Assembly (NCBI GenBank): GCA_023150775.1
Contig: JAKLKE010000020.1
Location: 1-41,250, forward strand
DNA from: Myxococcota bacterium
GTDB lineage: Bacteria > Myxococcota_A > UBA796 > CAJQPC01
Direction: 5' to 3'
Length of the DNA stretch: 41,250 nucleotides
Shown here: in pieces, positions 1 to 8,561 of the stretch
Numbering within the stretch: position 1 is the stretch's first letter
Layout: the number at the start of each line of letters is the position of its first letter
The notes under the pieces: generated by a model
Database searches by the model: none
What the model was told of the DNA's origin: nothing
Seen by the model: the letters and a program-made list of their open reading frames with translations, nothing else
Program-made: the position numbers and the translations under genes

Positions 1-1695
1 GTCAGACTTGTGGGTCTTCACCTCGGCGCCGTCGTTCAGGCCGTCGTTGTCGCTGTCGGCGTCGAGGGGGTCCGTAGGCTCTTTGCCGTAGGACGTGTTG
101 CGGGAGCCCGTGACCTCTTCGCCGTCTTTGAGGGTGTCGCCGTCGGTGTCGTCGTCGTTGGGGTCGGTGCCGTAGTCAAAAACCTCCTCGCCGTCGAGCA
201 GGCTGTCACCGTCGGAGTCGGGGTTGAGGGGGTCCGATCCGTAGGTGTTGACCTCCTCACCATCCTTTAGGCCGTCTTCGTCGGAGTCCACATCGAAGGG
301 ATCGGTGAGCAGCGAGCAGGCCTCAAGGCTGTCGAGGAGTCCGTCGCCGTCGCTGTCGTCATCGGCGAGGGGGTTCGGGTCTTCACCGTCGATGATGCAG
401 TCGTCGTCGGTGTCGTCGTCGTTGGGGTCGGACTCGTTGGCGTCGTGTTTGCCGTCGCCGTCCGCGTCCTCTACGCCGTCATCGAGGCCGTCCGCGTCGG
501 TGTCGGGGTCGTCCGGGTCGGTCGTGGTCGTGGGGTCGGAGTCGTAGAGCTGGGCGTAGCTGGAGGTGACCACGAAGCCGGGGTCGTAAGCGCCGACCTC
601 GACGGAGTCGGGGATGCCGTCGCCATCGTCGTCGGCCTCGGACTCGTCGAAGGGGTAAAACTCGACGCCCGCGGGCACCTGGGTCGAGGGGCTGTTCCAG
701 TTGGTGTCGCAGGAGAGCGTGCCCGCCGTCGACCAGGTGCTCCAAGAGTAGAAGCAGACGTCGGCGTCGCCGGTGTCCACGAGCACCTTGGAGGTCCCGA
801 AGGTGGAGTGGGTGAGGAAGTGGGTGCCTTGGGTGTCCGCCGGGGCGCCCGTCGTGCGGGTCGTGGCGTTGCCGTTGTTCACCGCGGAGGTGAACGAGCT
901 GACGGTGTACTCACGGGTGAGGGACGACGACCGGGCCTGGTACAGGTTCCGGTTGTCGTAGTCCAGGCCGATGGTGCCGTTGGCGGTGCCGGTGACCGCC
1001 GTGGACGACGAGGTCATCGTGCTCGGCGTCGCCCAGTTGAACTTTGCGGGCTTGGGGAAGTGGTTCTTCGTCGACCAGGAGTAGACATACGTGGTCGCCG
1101 AGCCGCCCTCGGTGTCGTAGCAGTAGAGCAGGTTGTTGATCGGGTCGCGGACGAGCTGGTTGCCGTCGCTGCCATCGGCGCAGGCCTTGCCCGTGCTCTT
1201 GCCGTCGGAGGCCGAGAGGAGCGTGCCGAAGTTGCCCGTGGCGGAGTCGCCGTTGATGGAGTAGGCGTCCACGCCGCCGACGTAGAGGATGCGGCGGAAG
1301 GGGTCGATCTCCAAGGCGCCGCAGGTGGTGCTGGCGTCGAGGGTGATGGTGAACGGGGAGAGCTCTGTCAGGCCGTTCGCGTCAAACGCGCGTAACGCTT
1401 GGTTGCCCTGCTCACAGACGTAGAGGATCTGGGTGAGCGGATCGAGCGCCACACCGACGAAGCCGTTCGTGGCCGCCGTGGCGGGAATCGCGCGACCGTC
1501 ATTGTCAGTCGCGTTGCTGTCGCTGAGGTCGTAGGCGCGGATTACGCCCTGGCCGGTCGCGTACTTGCCGACCACGAAGACGGTGTTGTCGGGATCCGCC
1601 GCGTGAACGAGCCCTGGCGCCATCATCAGGACCAGGATCCCGGCGCCGATACGCGCCTTCGGTGCGTGAGGAGGGGCCATCTTCACTCTTGCCAT
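1..1695 (-). CDS. Secreted protein with TSP type-3-like Ca-binding repeats (3' end outside window)
   Basis: The frame is open from an ATG at 1695 to the window edge (565 codons seen, no stop), so the C-terminus is missing. The ATG has GGAG about 6 nt upstream; a second in-frame ATG at 1680 has a poorer site. Residues 1-33 form a signal peptide ending in VHA. Residues about 35-330 contain repeated stretches such as ALDPLTQILYVCEQ and LEIDPFRRILYVGG, which look like beta-propeller blades. From about residue 345 there are at least six acidic repeats of the form DxDxDGLxDGEE (for example DSDEDGLKDGEE), the thrombospondin type-3 calcium-binding pattern. Such proteins are normally exported or surface-bound, with calcium stiffening the stalk. 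Role unknown; an adhesin or surface stalk is inference. The next gene on the same strand starts 1.9 kb upstream. Confidence 0.85.
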   Translation of the reverse strand, partial: MARVKMAPPHAPKARIGAGILVLMMAPGLVHAADPDNTVFVVGKYATGQGVIRAYDLSDSNATDNDGRAIPATAATNGFVGVALDPLTQILYVCEQGNQALRAFDANGLTELSPFTITLDASTTCGALEIDPFRRILYVGGVDAYSINGDSATGNFGTLLSASDGKSTGKACADGSDGNQLVRDPINNLLYCYDTEGGSATTYVYSWSTKNHFPKPAKFNWATPSTMTSSSTAVTGTANGTIGLDYDNRNLYQARSSSLTREYTVSSFTSAVNNGNATTRTTGAPADTQGTHFLTHSTFGTSKVLVDTGDADVCFYSWSTWSTAGTLSCDTNWNSPSTQVPAGVEFYPFDESEADDDGDGIPDSVEVGAYDPGFVVTSSYAQLYDSDPTTTTDPDDPDTDADGLDDGVEDADGDGKHDANESDPNDDDTDDDCIIDGEDPNPLADDDSDGDGLLDSLEACSLLTDPFDVDSDEDGLKDGEEVNTYGSDPLNPDSDGDSLLDGEEVFDYGTDPNDDDTDGDTLKDGEEVTGSRNTSYGKEPTDPLDADSDNDGLNDGAEVKTHKSD

Positions 1696-1857
1696 CTGCG
1701 TCTCCTGTGCCCTGAGATCAAGGGCGCTCTTCGAGGTTCATGACAACGAACGACCGGGTCGCACGCTGGAGGTTTTGGTGGGGGTGCCGCGCCAGCTTTC
1801 TCGGGCTTCGGGGGAGAATACCTGAAGATCGCGCGGAGATACCAGCTGTGAGCCCTT

Positions 1858-3576
1858 TCATGCCGCTTCCATCGGGCTCAAGCCCTGGGCGAGGAGCACC
1901 CGTTGGGCGAGGGCCATCGGCATGGAGCCCAAGGCGAGAAACGCGCGGTGAAAGGCGCGGTCCAAGGCGAGGAGATCGGCCTGGGGCGGCGCGGCGTTCG
2001 CGAGCGAACGTTTGGTCTCCCAGATGAGATGATTTCCGAGCAGGTAGCTCAGAGGCACCCCCCGGTGGAGCGAATACCAGCCGAGCTCCGCGTCCACACG
2101 CTCGGGCACGAAGCCCGTCACGGCGCGTAAGAGCGCCCCGGCGGCGACGAAGGGGTCGGGATCGGAGAGCTCCACCTCGACGCCGATGTCCAAGAAGCGG
2201 CGCTCGCCGGTCATAAAGAACAGGTCGATGGCCACCCGGGGCCCGATGCGCGCGATGTCCCGCTTGGTGATGAACCGGAGCTCATCGGCGAGCTCGGCGC
2301 GGTAACCTTGGTCAAGCATCCAATCTTCGAGCATCGTCGTCCAGCCCTCGGCCTGGTCGTTCGCGGAGGTGAGCCGACGCACGATGGAGGGGTGGCCCGC
2401 GGCCCAGGCGAGCTGGAGGTGATGGCCGGGGATGCCCTCGTGGACCATCATCGCGGGGATCGACAGCGCCGTGTGTTCGTCGCGGAGGGCCTCGGAGAGC
2501 GTGAGGTAGACGAGGCTCGTCTGGGTGCCCGCGCGGAACGGCGGCGGCGGCATCATCGCCCCGGCGGGGATGAGCGGCGCCATGAACGGCGGCGTCCGGA
2601 GGATACGCAGGTCGTGGTCGGGCGGCATCGGGAAGAGGTCTTGGGCCTCAATGAACGCCAAGATTCCGCGGTGTTCGGCCTCGTACACCTCCAGCACGGC
2701 CTCCAGGCGACCCTCGGGGAGCGCCACGGCGAAGCGGGCGTTGAGGTGCTCTTGGAGGGCCTCGGCGGTGGTGTCCGCAGGCAGGTCGTAGCGGCCCACG
2801 AGCCGGGCGCGCAGGGCCTCGACCTCGTCGCGGTTGCGGGCGACGAAGTCCCGGGCGAGCTGGTGCAGGGCGTCGAGGCTGAGCTTCACCCCTTTGGCGC
2901 GCAGGAGGCGCTCGGTCTGGGCGGGGCCGATGTGCAGGTGCGGCGTGGTGGGCAGGGCGCGCAGCCCCTCGGCGTAGCGGGTGATCGCCGCCTCGGCCGC
3001 GGCGCGGGCGGCGCGTAAGGCGTCGAGCCGGGGGTAATGGACCTCCTCGGCGAGGCGCTCCACGGTCTCGTGCAGCGAGGGCAGGCCCTCTAGAGTGGCC
3101 AGATCCCGCGCCGTCCAGCGCGCGACGGGGGTGTCTAAGCGGCGGAGCATCCGCTCCAAGAACGCCGGCGTCGCGGTGAGGCGGTCGAGGATGTCATCCA
3201 GGCGTTGTTCCGCCGGGCGCGGGTCGTTGACGAGGATCAAATACACGCCGTCGCCAAGCTCATCCCCGGCCATCGGCGTCTGCTGGAGGTGGCTGCGGCC
3301 GTTAAACCGCGCCTCACCCCAGAAGAGCTCTTGCTCCAAGAGCTGCACGGCGAGGGTGTGGTCGATGGCCTCATCGGCGCTCAGCTCGGCCAGGTTCACC
3401 TGCTGCAGGCGCTCCAGCAGACCTCTCGCCGAGCGCAGCGCCGCCTCCTCGGCCTCAGCGCTGGGGTCTGTCAGCTCGCCCAGGCCGTCGAGCAGGCCGA
3501 GGGTGAGCCGGTTGATCGGCACACGCACCTTGTGCTTGTACAGCTCGTCGATGAGGTCCCGAAGTGGCTCGTTCAT
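1858..3576 (-). CDS. DUF885 family putative zinc metallopeptidase
   Basis: A 572-residue protein with no signal peptide. The key motif is HEGIPGHHLQ at residues 379-388, the HExxxGHH signature of the DUF885 family, whose members are thought to be thermolysin/M2-like zinc peptidases. The rest is mostly helical, as is usual for the family, and the length is typical (about 550-600). The ATG at 3576 is preceded by a weak purine stretch (GGATCGAAGG). It lies 108 bp downstream of the pyrophosphatase gene on the same strand and 162 bp upstream of the TSP3-repeat gene. Substrate unknown. Family assignment is firm; peptidase activity is inferred from the motif. Confidence 0.88.
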   Translation of the reverse strand: MNEPLRDLIDELYKHKVRVPINRLTLGLLDGLGELTDPSAEAEEAALRSARGLLERLQQVNLAELSADEAIDHTLAVQLLEQELFWGEARFNGRSHLQQTPMAGDELGDGVYLILVNDPRPAEQRLDDILDRLTATPAFLERMLRRLDTPVARWTARDLATLEGLPSLHETVERLAEEVHYPRLDALRAARAAAEAAITRYAEGLRALPTTPHLHIGPAQTERLLRAKGVKLSLDALHQLARDFVARNRDEVEALRARLVGRYDLPADTTAEALQEHLNARFAVALPEGRLEAVLEVYEAEHRGILAFIEAQDLFPMPPDHDLRILRTPPFMAPLIPAGAMMPPPPFRAGTQTSLVYLTLSEALRDEHTALSIPAMMVHEGIPGHHLQLAWAAGHPSIVRRLTSANDQAEGWTTMLEDWMLDQGYRAELADELRFITKRDIARIGPRVAIDLFFMTGERRFLDIGVEVELSDPDPFVAAGALLRAVTGFVPERVDAELGWYSLHRGVPLSYLLGNHLIWETKRSLANAAPPQADLLALDRAFHRAFLALGSMPMALAQRVLLAQGLSPMEAA

Positions 3577-3684
3577 CCTTCGATCCTGCGCTCCACAAAA
3601 GCGAGAGGGCCTTCTTAGCCTAAGCGAGCGGGGATCGGTGAAGGAAAACTTTCATCTCTTGCGGTAGTCATCCTCAGATGATGT

Positions 3685-4146
3685 TCAGCCCGGCGATGAC
3701 GGGGGCGGGATCCTCCACTCCACCCCGCGTAAGGTAGTCTCGCCACACGCGCTTCGGGGAGCGTTCATCAGGCGTTTCGCCAAGGCGTAGAGCGAAAAAA
3801 ACCGACGCAGGGCGCGGTCGTCGGCCAAGGTTGGCGGCGTCGCAGAGAGGATCCACTTGTCGTCTACCGCGCCACGGTCCATAAACCGCACCACGCCGAC
3901 CACGGGCAAGGTGAGCCGCGCCCCCAGACGAAGGGCGGGGCCGAGCACGATGGCGTCGAGGGGATCGCCGTCGTCGCCCTCATGCGCCGGGGCGCAGCCG
4001 TAGTTGAACGGGCAGGGCCAGGGCGAGACGAGCTGCACCCCGCTCACCCCGCCTTGGGCGTTCAGGGCGCGCTTGATGTGGCCCCCCCGCGGCACCTCGA
4101 TGATCACCGACAGGCGGTCGGCGGGGGCGCCCAGGTCGTACAACAT
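3685..4146 (-). CDS. ppa: Short, divergent soluble inorganic pyrophosphatase
   Basis: A 153-residue family I PPase, which hydrolyses pyrophosphate to phosphate and so drives biosynthesis. ATG 4146 is chosen because AAGGAG lies 5 nt upstream and MLYDLGAP fits the family N-terminus; the frame runs further upstream only as antisense of the next gene. Landmarks by eye against E. coli PPase: EVPRGGHIK near residue 17 (Glu and Lys ligands), FNYGC, the metal-binding DGDPLDAIVLGP signature, and DRGAVDDKW with the later Asp/Lys cluster. Two active-site positions appear changed: the Arg of the FVDRF segment reads GVQLV here, and the Lys after the conserved Tyr near the C-terminus is Ala. It is about 20 residues shorter than E. 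coli PPase. Whether it is the main cellular PPase is uncertain. Confidence 0.85.
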   Translation of the reverse strand: MLYDLGAPADRLSVIIEVPRGGHIKRALNAQGGVSGVQLVSPWPCPFNYGCAPAHEGDDGDPLDAIVLGPALRLGARLTLPVVGVVRFMDRGAVDDKWILSATPPTLADDRALRRFFSLYALAKRLMNAPRSACGETTLRGVEWRIPPPSSPG

Positions 4147-4278
4147 CACGGCTCCTTCGACCGGGGACACCCCCACGGCCGCGCCCTCCGCTATCCTGAG
4201 CGCGTCGGCCGCGCCCCGCGCAACGCCGCGCCGATCCTGGGCTACCCCCGCCGACCCTGCTTTCCTGAGCGCCGCGCC

Positions 4279-5097
4279 GTGATCACCTCCCTCGACGTCC
4301 TCACGCGCCACGGCGCGTCGGAGCTAGGCCTCCCCGAGCACGCGATGGTGCGCTGCATCTTGCCCCTGCCCACCGGGGACGTCGCCTTGGGCAGCGACTA
4401 CGACCTCACCCTCTGGCGCGCCGGGCGCTTCATGGCCTTCCCCTTCCCCCAAGGCGCCCGCCGAGAGAGCCGCCGCGTGGAGAGCATGGCCGTTCACGAC
4501 GGCGTCTTACACATCGCCACGATGCGCAGCCGTTTCGAGTGGCCGTTTCGGGGCCAGGCCGCGGGCAAGGGCCACCCGCTCGACGGCGCCGGGGGCTTTG
4601 ACGACCTCCGCGCGGTGTTCTCCGACGGCGCGCGGCTGCTCATGGGCTGGCGGCTGCGCCTCATCGGCGGCGTCGGCCCCCCGGAGAGCATCGCCTTCGT
4701 CACCGCCTGGGGCCGCACCTTCGCGGGCACCATCGACGGCCAGCTCTGGGAGGTGGACGGCGAGAAGGTCTGCGACTTCGTGGCGATGGGCAAAGGCCGC
4801 CCCGTGCGCCACCTCGGCTTCGCCTACAACCAGCTCTGGGCCTGCGCCGCCGGGGCCCTGCACCGCTGGGACGGCGAGCGCTGGCAGCGCCGCGACAAGG
4901 AGCCCTACGCCCTGCACACCGACGCCCGGGGCCGCCTCTGGCTCCTCGCCGAGGGCGGCCTCTGGGTGAGCGAAGACGGCGGCTGGCCCCACCCCGTCAA
5001 GATCCCCCTCGACCGGCCTTGGGCGCTGGGCTCTACCGAGGGGCGCTTATGGATCGGGTGTAAGGGTGGGGTCGTCGTCGCTCGGCTCCCCGACTGA
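4279..5097 (+). CDS. Small beta-propeller-like protein of unknown function
   Basis: About 272 residues from GTG 4279. No ATG lies earlier in the likely transcript, and upstream codons in this frame are antisense of the pyrophosphatase gene; ATG 4345 is an alternative. There is no clear Shine-Dalgarno site for the GTG. The sequence has short beta repeats with W/G turns: VRHLGFAYNQLWACAAGALH, LHTDARGRLWLLAEGGLWV and STEGRLWIGCKGGVVV. These resemble two-component-regulator propeller blades (GRLWIGT-like). There is no signal peptide, so it is probably cytoplasmic. A possible -10 (TATCCT, 4192-4197) lies in the divergent region shared with the pyrophosphatase gene. Its last 51 bases overlap the tail of the convergent membrane-protein gene. 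Confidence 0.72.
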   Translation: MITSLDVLTRHGASELGLPEHAMVRCILPLPTGDVALGSDYDLTLWRAGRFMAFPFPQGARRESRRVESMAVHDGVLHIATMRSRFEWPFRGQAAGKGHPLDGAGGFDDLRAVFSDGARLLMGWRLRLIGGVGPPESIAFVTAWGRTFAGTIDGQLWEVDGEKVCDFVAMGKGRPVRHLGFAYNQLWACAAGALHRWDGERWQRRDKEPYALHTDARGRLWLLAEGGLWVSEDGGWPHPVKIPLDRPWALGSTEGRLWIGCKGGVVVARLPD

Positions 5098-6603
5098 GGC
5101 GGGGGGCGCACGTTTGGGGGCGGCGAGGGCCTTGGCGGACTCCGCGGCGCGATCGGCCGCCGTCTTGGGCACCCACAAGGCCGCCGGGCGCACCCGCCAG
5201 CCGGTGCGGGTGTTGAACGCCCGACCGGGCAGCTTAATCCGGGCGCCCTCCTTGTAGTGCTCGCGCTGGCCATACTTGATGTCTTTCTGGGAGACGAGCA
5301 GCGCCGCCCAGACCTGCTGGGCCATGGCCTCCTCGACGACGGAGGGGTTCTGGTAGAGCGGGCCGCGCTTGTGCTGGATGTCCCACAGCGAGATCAGCGG
5401 CAGGCTGGGCTTCTTGCCGACGAGGTGGGGGTACCAGGGGAACTGCGAGGCGAAGATCTCGCCCTCGACGGTCCGGAGCTGGGTGAGGAGCTGCTCGCCT
5501 GCGGCGCGGTCGGCCTCGGTGGGCACATAGTCTTGGGCCTTCTCCCAGCCGGTGCGGGTGAGCTGGGCGCTCAACAGCAGCCCGACCAAGGGGACGGCCC
5601 AAGCTCTGCCCTCAAAGGCCCGGCAGAAGGCGCCGATCGCCGCGCCCCCCGCCGCCGCCACGGCCCAGTGCCCCGGCATCAGCACGTTGATGAAGCCGCC
5701 GTGATGGGCGCGCATCAGCATACAGGCCCCAGCGGCGACGGCGAGCACCCCCAGCCACAGCGCCGCGCCTTCGCCCCGCCGCCGCAGCGTCACGGCGAGC
5801 CAAGCCACGGACGCCCCGGCGAAGAGCGGCAGCGAGCTCGGCAGCTCCTTCGTGATCGTCGGCAAGGCCCGGTCGGCCACCAGCGGGTGCGTGGCGGGCA
5901 CGCCGAGGAGGTAGGTCAGAAACATGCCGTCTGTGGCGAGCTGCAAGAGCCCCGTGGCGAGAAGCGCCGGGCCCGCCGACGCCGCGGTGAACAAGGCCGC
6001 CCGGCGCCAGCCGACGCTCCACCACAACCACAAGGCGATGGGCAGGCCGAACAAGGCGAGGTTGTGTTTGGCCAGAAACGCCAAGGCGAGCAGGAGGCCC
6101 GAGGCCACGACGGCGGCGGGGCTGGCAAAACGCGCCAAGGTGATCGCCCAGGCGGCGAGGCCCACGGCCACAGCGTCGGCGCGCACGAGGTCCATGAAGG
6201 TGCCCGACTCCTCCCAGGTCGTCAAAAACGCCGCGCCGACCCCCACGGCGACGCCCCAAGGCGCGCCCTCACGGCGGGCGGCGGTGATCGCGGCGGCGGC
6301 GGCCAAGAGCGTGCCGACGATGGAGAGCCCCCGGCCCACGAGGTACGACGGCTCGCCGACGAGGCTGATCAAGAAGGGGTAGAGCGGCGGGTAGATGTAG
6401 GGGATGAACTCGGCGCTCGGCGCGGGGTAGAGCGGCAGGCCCTGCTCCAGACGCAGGGCGTGAACGAGCATCCCGCCCTCCATCCACTCGATGTCGAAGG
6501 GGTAGGTCAGGCGCGGCGCGACGTAGCCCCCGAGGGTGACGATCACCCACACGCTGAGGGCGAAGACGAGGAGCTGGCTCAGGACAGAGAGGGCGCGGGG
6601 CAT
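5047..6603 (-). CDS. Polytopic membrane protein, GT-C (ArnT/PMT-like) glycosyltransferase candidate
   Basis: About 518 residues. ATG 6603 is preferred; an in-frame TTG at 6615 would add four residues, and neither has a strong ribosome site. The N-terminal helix is followed by a loop with FDIEWMEGGM, acidic and placed like the catalytic first periplasmic loop of GT-C enzymes, then PYIYPPLYPF and roughly ten more hydrophobic helices to about residue 360. The last 150 residues are soluble. GT-C enzymes transfer sugars from polyprenyl-phosphate donors on the outer face of the inner membrane. Donor and acceptor cannot be told. The C-terminal tail (EPSDDDPTLTPDP) is encoded opposite the end of the convergent gene, so the genes share 51 bp. 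Confidence 0.8.
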   Translation of the reverse strand: MPRALSVLSQLLVFALSVWVIVTLGGYVAPRLTYPFDIEWMEGGMLVHALRLEQGLPLYPAPSAEFIPYIYPPLYPFLISLVGEPSYLVGRGLSIVGTLLAAAAAITAARREGAPWGVAVGVGAAFLTTWEESGTFMDLVRADAVAVGLAAWAITLARFASPAAVVASGLLLALAFLAKHNLALFGLPIALWLWWSVGWRRAALFTAASAGPALLATGLLQLATDGMFLTYLLGVPATHPLVADRALPTITKELPSSLPLFAGASVAWLAVTLRRRGEGAALWLGVLAVAAGACMLMRAHHGGFINVLMPGHWAVAAAGGAAIGAFCRAFEGRAWAVPLVGLLLSAQLTRTGWEKAQDYVPTEADRAAGEQLLTQLRTVEGEIFASQFPWYPHLVGKKPSLPLISLWDIQHKRGPLYQNPSVVEEAMAQQVWAALLVSQKDIKYGQREHYKEGARIKLPGRAFNTRTGWRVRPAALWVPKTAADRAAESAKALAAPKRAPPASVGEPSDDDPTLTPDP

Positions 6604-6762
6604 ATCTTTGGGCAATATCGTGTCTTCGCGCCGGGTTCACCCGCGCTCCTCTTCGAGGGCGGACCTCTGCGGCGGACATGAGCCCGCGCAGCTTGCCGCC
6701 CCGCCCCGCCGGGATACGGCAGAATCCAGCTCTCCAGCCCACGACACCCCCAGGAGCACCCC

Positions 6763-7257
6763 ATGAAGCGGATCGCCCTCGCCCTCTCACTGACCGCCGC
6801 CCTCGCCGGATCCTTGGCCTTGGCCGGCGACGTCAAGCTCCCTGGCGGCGTGAAGGTGGACACCCGCACTGGCGCCGTCGCCGCCGCCCCAGGCGCCAAG
6901 GTAGAGAAGGCCGACGAGGCCGCCTGCACCGTCGCCGTGCCCGCCGGGGTCTCCGTGGTGAAGGGCCAGCAGGTGCTCATCTCCAACGACGTGAAGGCCC
7001 TGGTGTGCCCCGGCGCTCAGGTCACCGTCACCGCGAACAACGCCACGCTGTACATCGCCGGTGAGGCGGACGTCTCCGTGGCCGGGAACAGCGCCAAGGT
7101 CTACTCCCACGGCGCCGGCCGCCTCGCCGTCGCCGGGAACAACGCCTCGGTCTACACCGACAAGCTCGCCCTCACCGTGGTGAGCGGCGACGGCTCGAAG
7201 CTCCTCCAGTGCCAACGTGTCACCCTCGACACGAGCGCCGTGGTGGGCGGCTGCTGA
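6763..7257 (+). CDS. Small exported protein, DUF3060-like repeats
   Basis: 164 residues, start ATG 6763 with AGGAG 6 nt upstream. A signal peptide covers residues 1-21 (MKRIALALSLTAALAGSLAL then AG). The mature part has regular short beta strands with N/S/G turns: VTVTANNATLYIAGEADV, VSVAGNSAKVYSHGAG and LAVAGNNASVYTDKLA. This resembles the N-N-x-V-x-V pattern of DUF3060 periplasmic proteins and suggests a small beta-solenoid. There are four cysteines. Function unknown. It diverges from the membrane-protein gene over 159 bp and precedes the Ala/Ser-rich repeat gene by 93 bp. Confidence 0.8.
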   Translation: MKRIALALSLTAALAGSLALAGDVKLPGGVKVDTRTGAVAAAPGAKVEKADEAACTVAVPAGVSVVKGQQVLISNDVKALVCPGAQVTVTANNATLYIAGEADVSVAGNSAKVYSHGAGRLAVAGNNASVYTDKLALTVVSGDGSKLLQCQRVTLDTSAVVGGC

Positions 7258-7303
7258 GAACTTTCCGTCGTGTGAGCTTCGTGCGCTTCAGTTGGGCGGC
7301 CTG

Positions 7304-7312
7304 TGCTAAACT
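7304..7312 (+). promoter_or_regulatory. Candidate extended -10 promoter element
   Basis: TGCTAAACT fits an extended -10 (TGnTAnnnT), 44 bp before the start of the Ala/Ser-rich repeat gene. No convincing -35 is present, as often happens with extended -10 promoters. The same TGCTAnnCT form occurs at 39233. Confidence 0.35.
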
Positions 7313-7350
7313 GCCTGGGCCCCACCCCTCTGATGACGAGGAGGTCCACC

Positions 7351-8556
7351 ATGGCCTCGCCCCTCACGCTCCCCGACGCCAAGCACCTGCCCGATGTGAT
7401 CGCCAAGGTGCAAGAGGCCTTGGCCGCCGCCGCGGCGCCCCTTGAGGCCGCCCTCGGCAACGCCACCGCGGCACTGGGCAACGCGGCGTCAGCGCTCTCG
7501 GAGGCGGCCCAAGGCGCGGCGTCCGCGCTCTCCGACGCGGCGTCCAACATCGCCAGCTCTCTGCAGAGCGCCGCCCAGGGCCTCGCCGACAGCCTCTCCA
7601 GCGCCATCTCCAACGTGGCCTCCTCCATTCAAGACGCCGCCTCCGGGGTGGTCAGCTCGCTGAGCGACTCCTTGGGCGACATCGCCTCCAACCTCCAGTC
7701 GAGCTTGGGTGAGCTCGCCTCCAACCTCTCTGAGGCCGGGGCGGGCATCGTCGACTCCCTCAAGGGTGGGCTTGAAGCCGCCGCGAGCAAGATTCAGGAC
7801 GCGGCGGCGGGCATCGCCAGCCAGGTCACCGACGCCGTCGCCGGCGTGACCGAGGGCCTCAACAACGCCATGAGCCAGGTCGCGGACAAGGTGCAGTCCG
7901 CGGTGCAAGGCGTCACCCAGCAGCTCCGCGAGGGCCTCGACACGCTCTCCACCACGGTGAAAGACACCGTCGCCGCCGCCACCGAGCAGATCAACGGCGC
8001 GATGAGCAAGGTGAGCGAGGCGATGAACGGCGCGGTGAGCGCGGCGACGGGGGCGCTCAACGACGCCGTGGGCGGCGTGCAGGGCGCGCTCACCGAGCAG
8101 CTCGGCGGCGTGAGCAGCCTCATCAACGACACAGTCGGCCAGGTGGCCCCGGAGCTCGCGGCGAAGGCCACGGGCGCGATCAGCGACGCCACCTCAAAGA
8201 TCGGCGAGGCCGCGGGCGCGGTGACCGGCGCGGCGGCGAAGGCCGGTGAGGCCGTGAGCGGCGCGACGGCGAAGGCCACTGAGGCGGTCTCTGGCGCCAC
8301 GGCCGCGGCGAGCGAGGCCGTGTCCGCGGCCCTCGATCCCGTCACCCAGGCCGCCTCCAAGGCGATGGACGACGTGAACAGCGCCGTCGCCTCGGGGATG
8401 GCATCCGCTACAAAGGGCGTGAGCGACGCCACGAGCGGCATCAGCAGCGCCGTCTCTTCAGCGATGAGCGACGCCAAAGGCGCCGTGGACAAAGCTGCGA
8501 ACACGATGCGCCAGGTCGGCACCGCCGTCACCCGCGCCTCGGCCCTCGGCGGCTGA
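7351..8556 (+). CDS. Ala/Ser-rich amphipathic 11-mer repeat protein (LEA/apolipoprotein/phasin-like)
   Basis: 401 residues from ATG 7351, which has GGAGG 6 nt upstream; the frame extends 16 codons further up without a better site. There is no signal peptide, no membrane helix and no cysteine in the chosen frame. Nearly the whole chain is Ala, Ser, Gly and Asp/Glu, with a hydrophobic residue every 3-4 positions: AASNIASSLQSAAQGLADSL, AAGIASQVTDAVAGVTEGLN, AISDATSKIGEAAGAVTGAA. The spacing is close to 11 residues per three helical turns. That pattern gives long amphipathic helices which bind lipid or polymer surfaces or protect during desiccation (alpha-synuclein, apolipoproteins, group 3 LEA proteins, phasins). 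Which of these applies cannot be decided. The gene ends 5 bp before the MITE-like repeat. Confidence 0.8.
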   Translation: MASPLTLPDAKHLPDVIAKVQEALAAAAAPLEAALGNATAALGNAASALSEAAQGAASALSDAASNIASSLQSAAQGLADSLSSAISNVASSIQDAASGVVSSLSDSLGDIASNLQSSLGELASNLSEAGAGIVDSLKGGLEAAASKIQDAAAGIASQVTDAVAGVTEGLNNAMSQVADKVQSAVQGVTQQLREGLDTLSTTVKDTVAAATEQINGAMSKVSEAMNGAVSAATGALNDAVGGVQGALTEQLGGVSSLINDTVGQVAPELAAKATGAISDATSKIGEAAGAVTGAAAKAGEAVSGATAKATEAVSGATAAASEAVSAALDPVTQAASKAMDDVNSAVASGMASATKGVSDATSGISSAVSSAMSDAKGAVDKAANTMRQVGTAVTRASALGG

Positions 8557-8561
8557 GACAC

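Noticed and set aside
445-1395. Long open frame on the plus strand, Val/Gly-rich product
   Set aside because: It is antisense of the TSP3-repeat gene. Its composition is the mirror of Asp/Thr/Ser codons in GC-rich DNA and no domain is visible.
5257-6681. 474-codon plus-strand frame
   Set aside because: Antisense of the polytopic membrane protein. The opposite strand has coherent helices, while this one is Gly/Arg/Ala noise.
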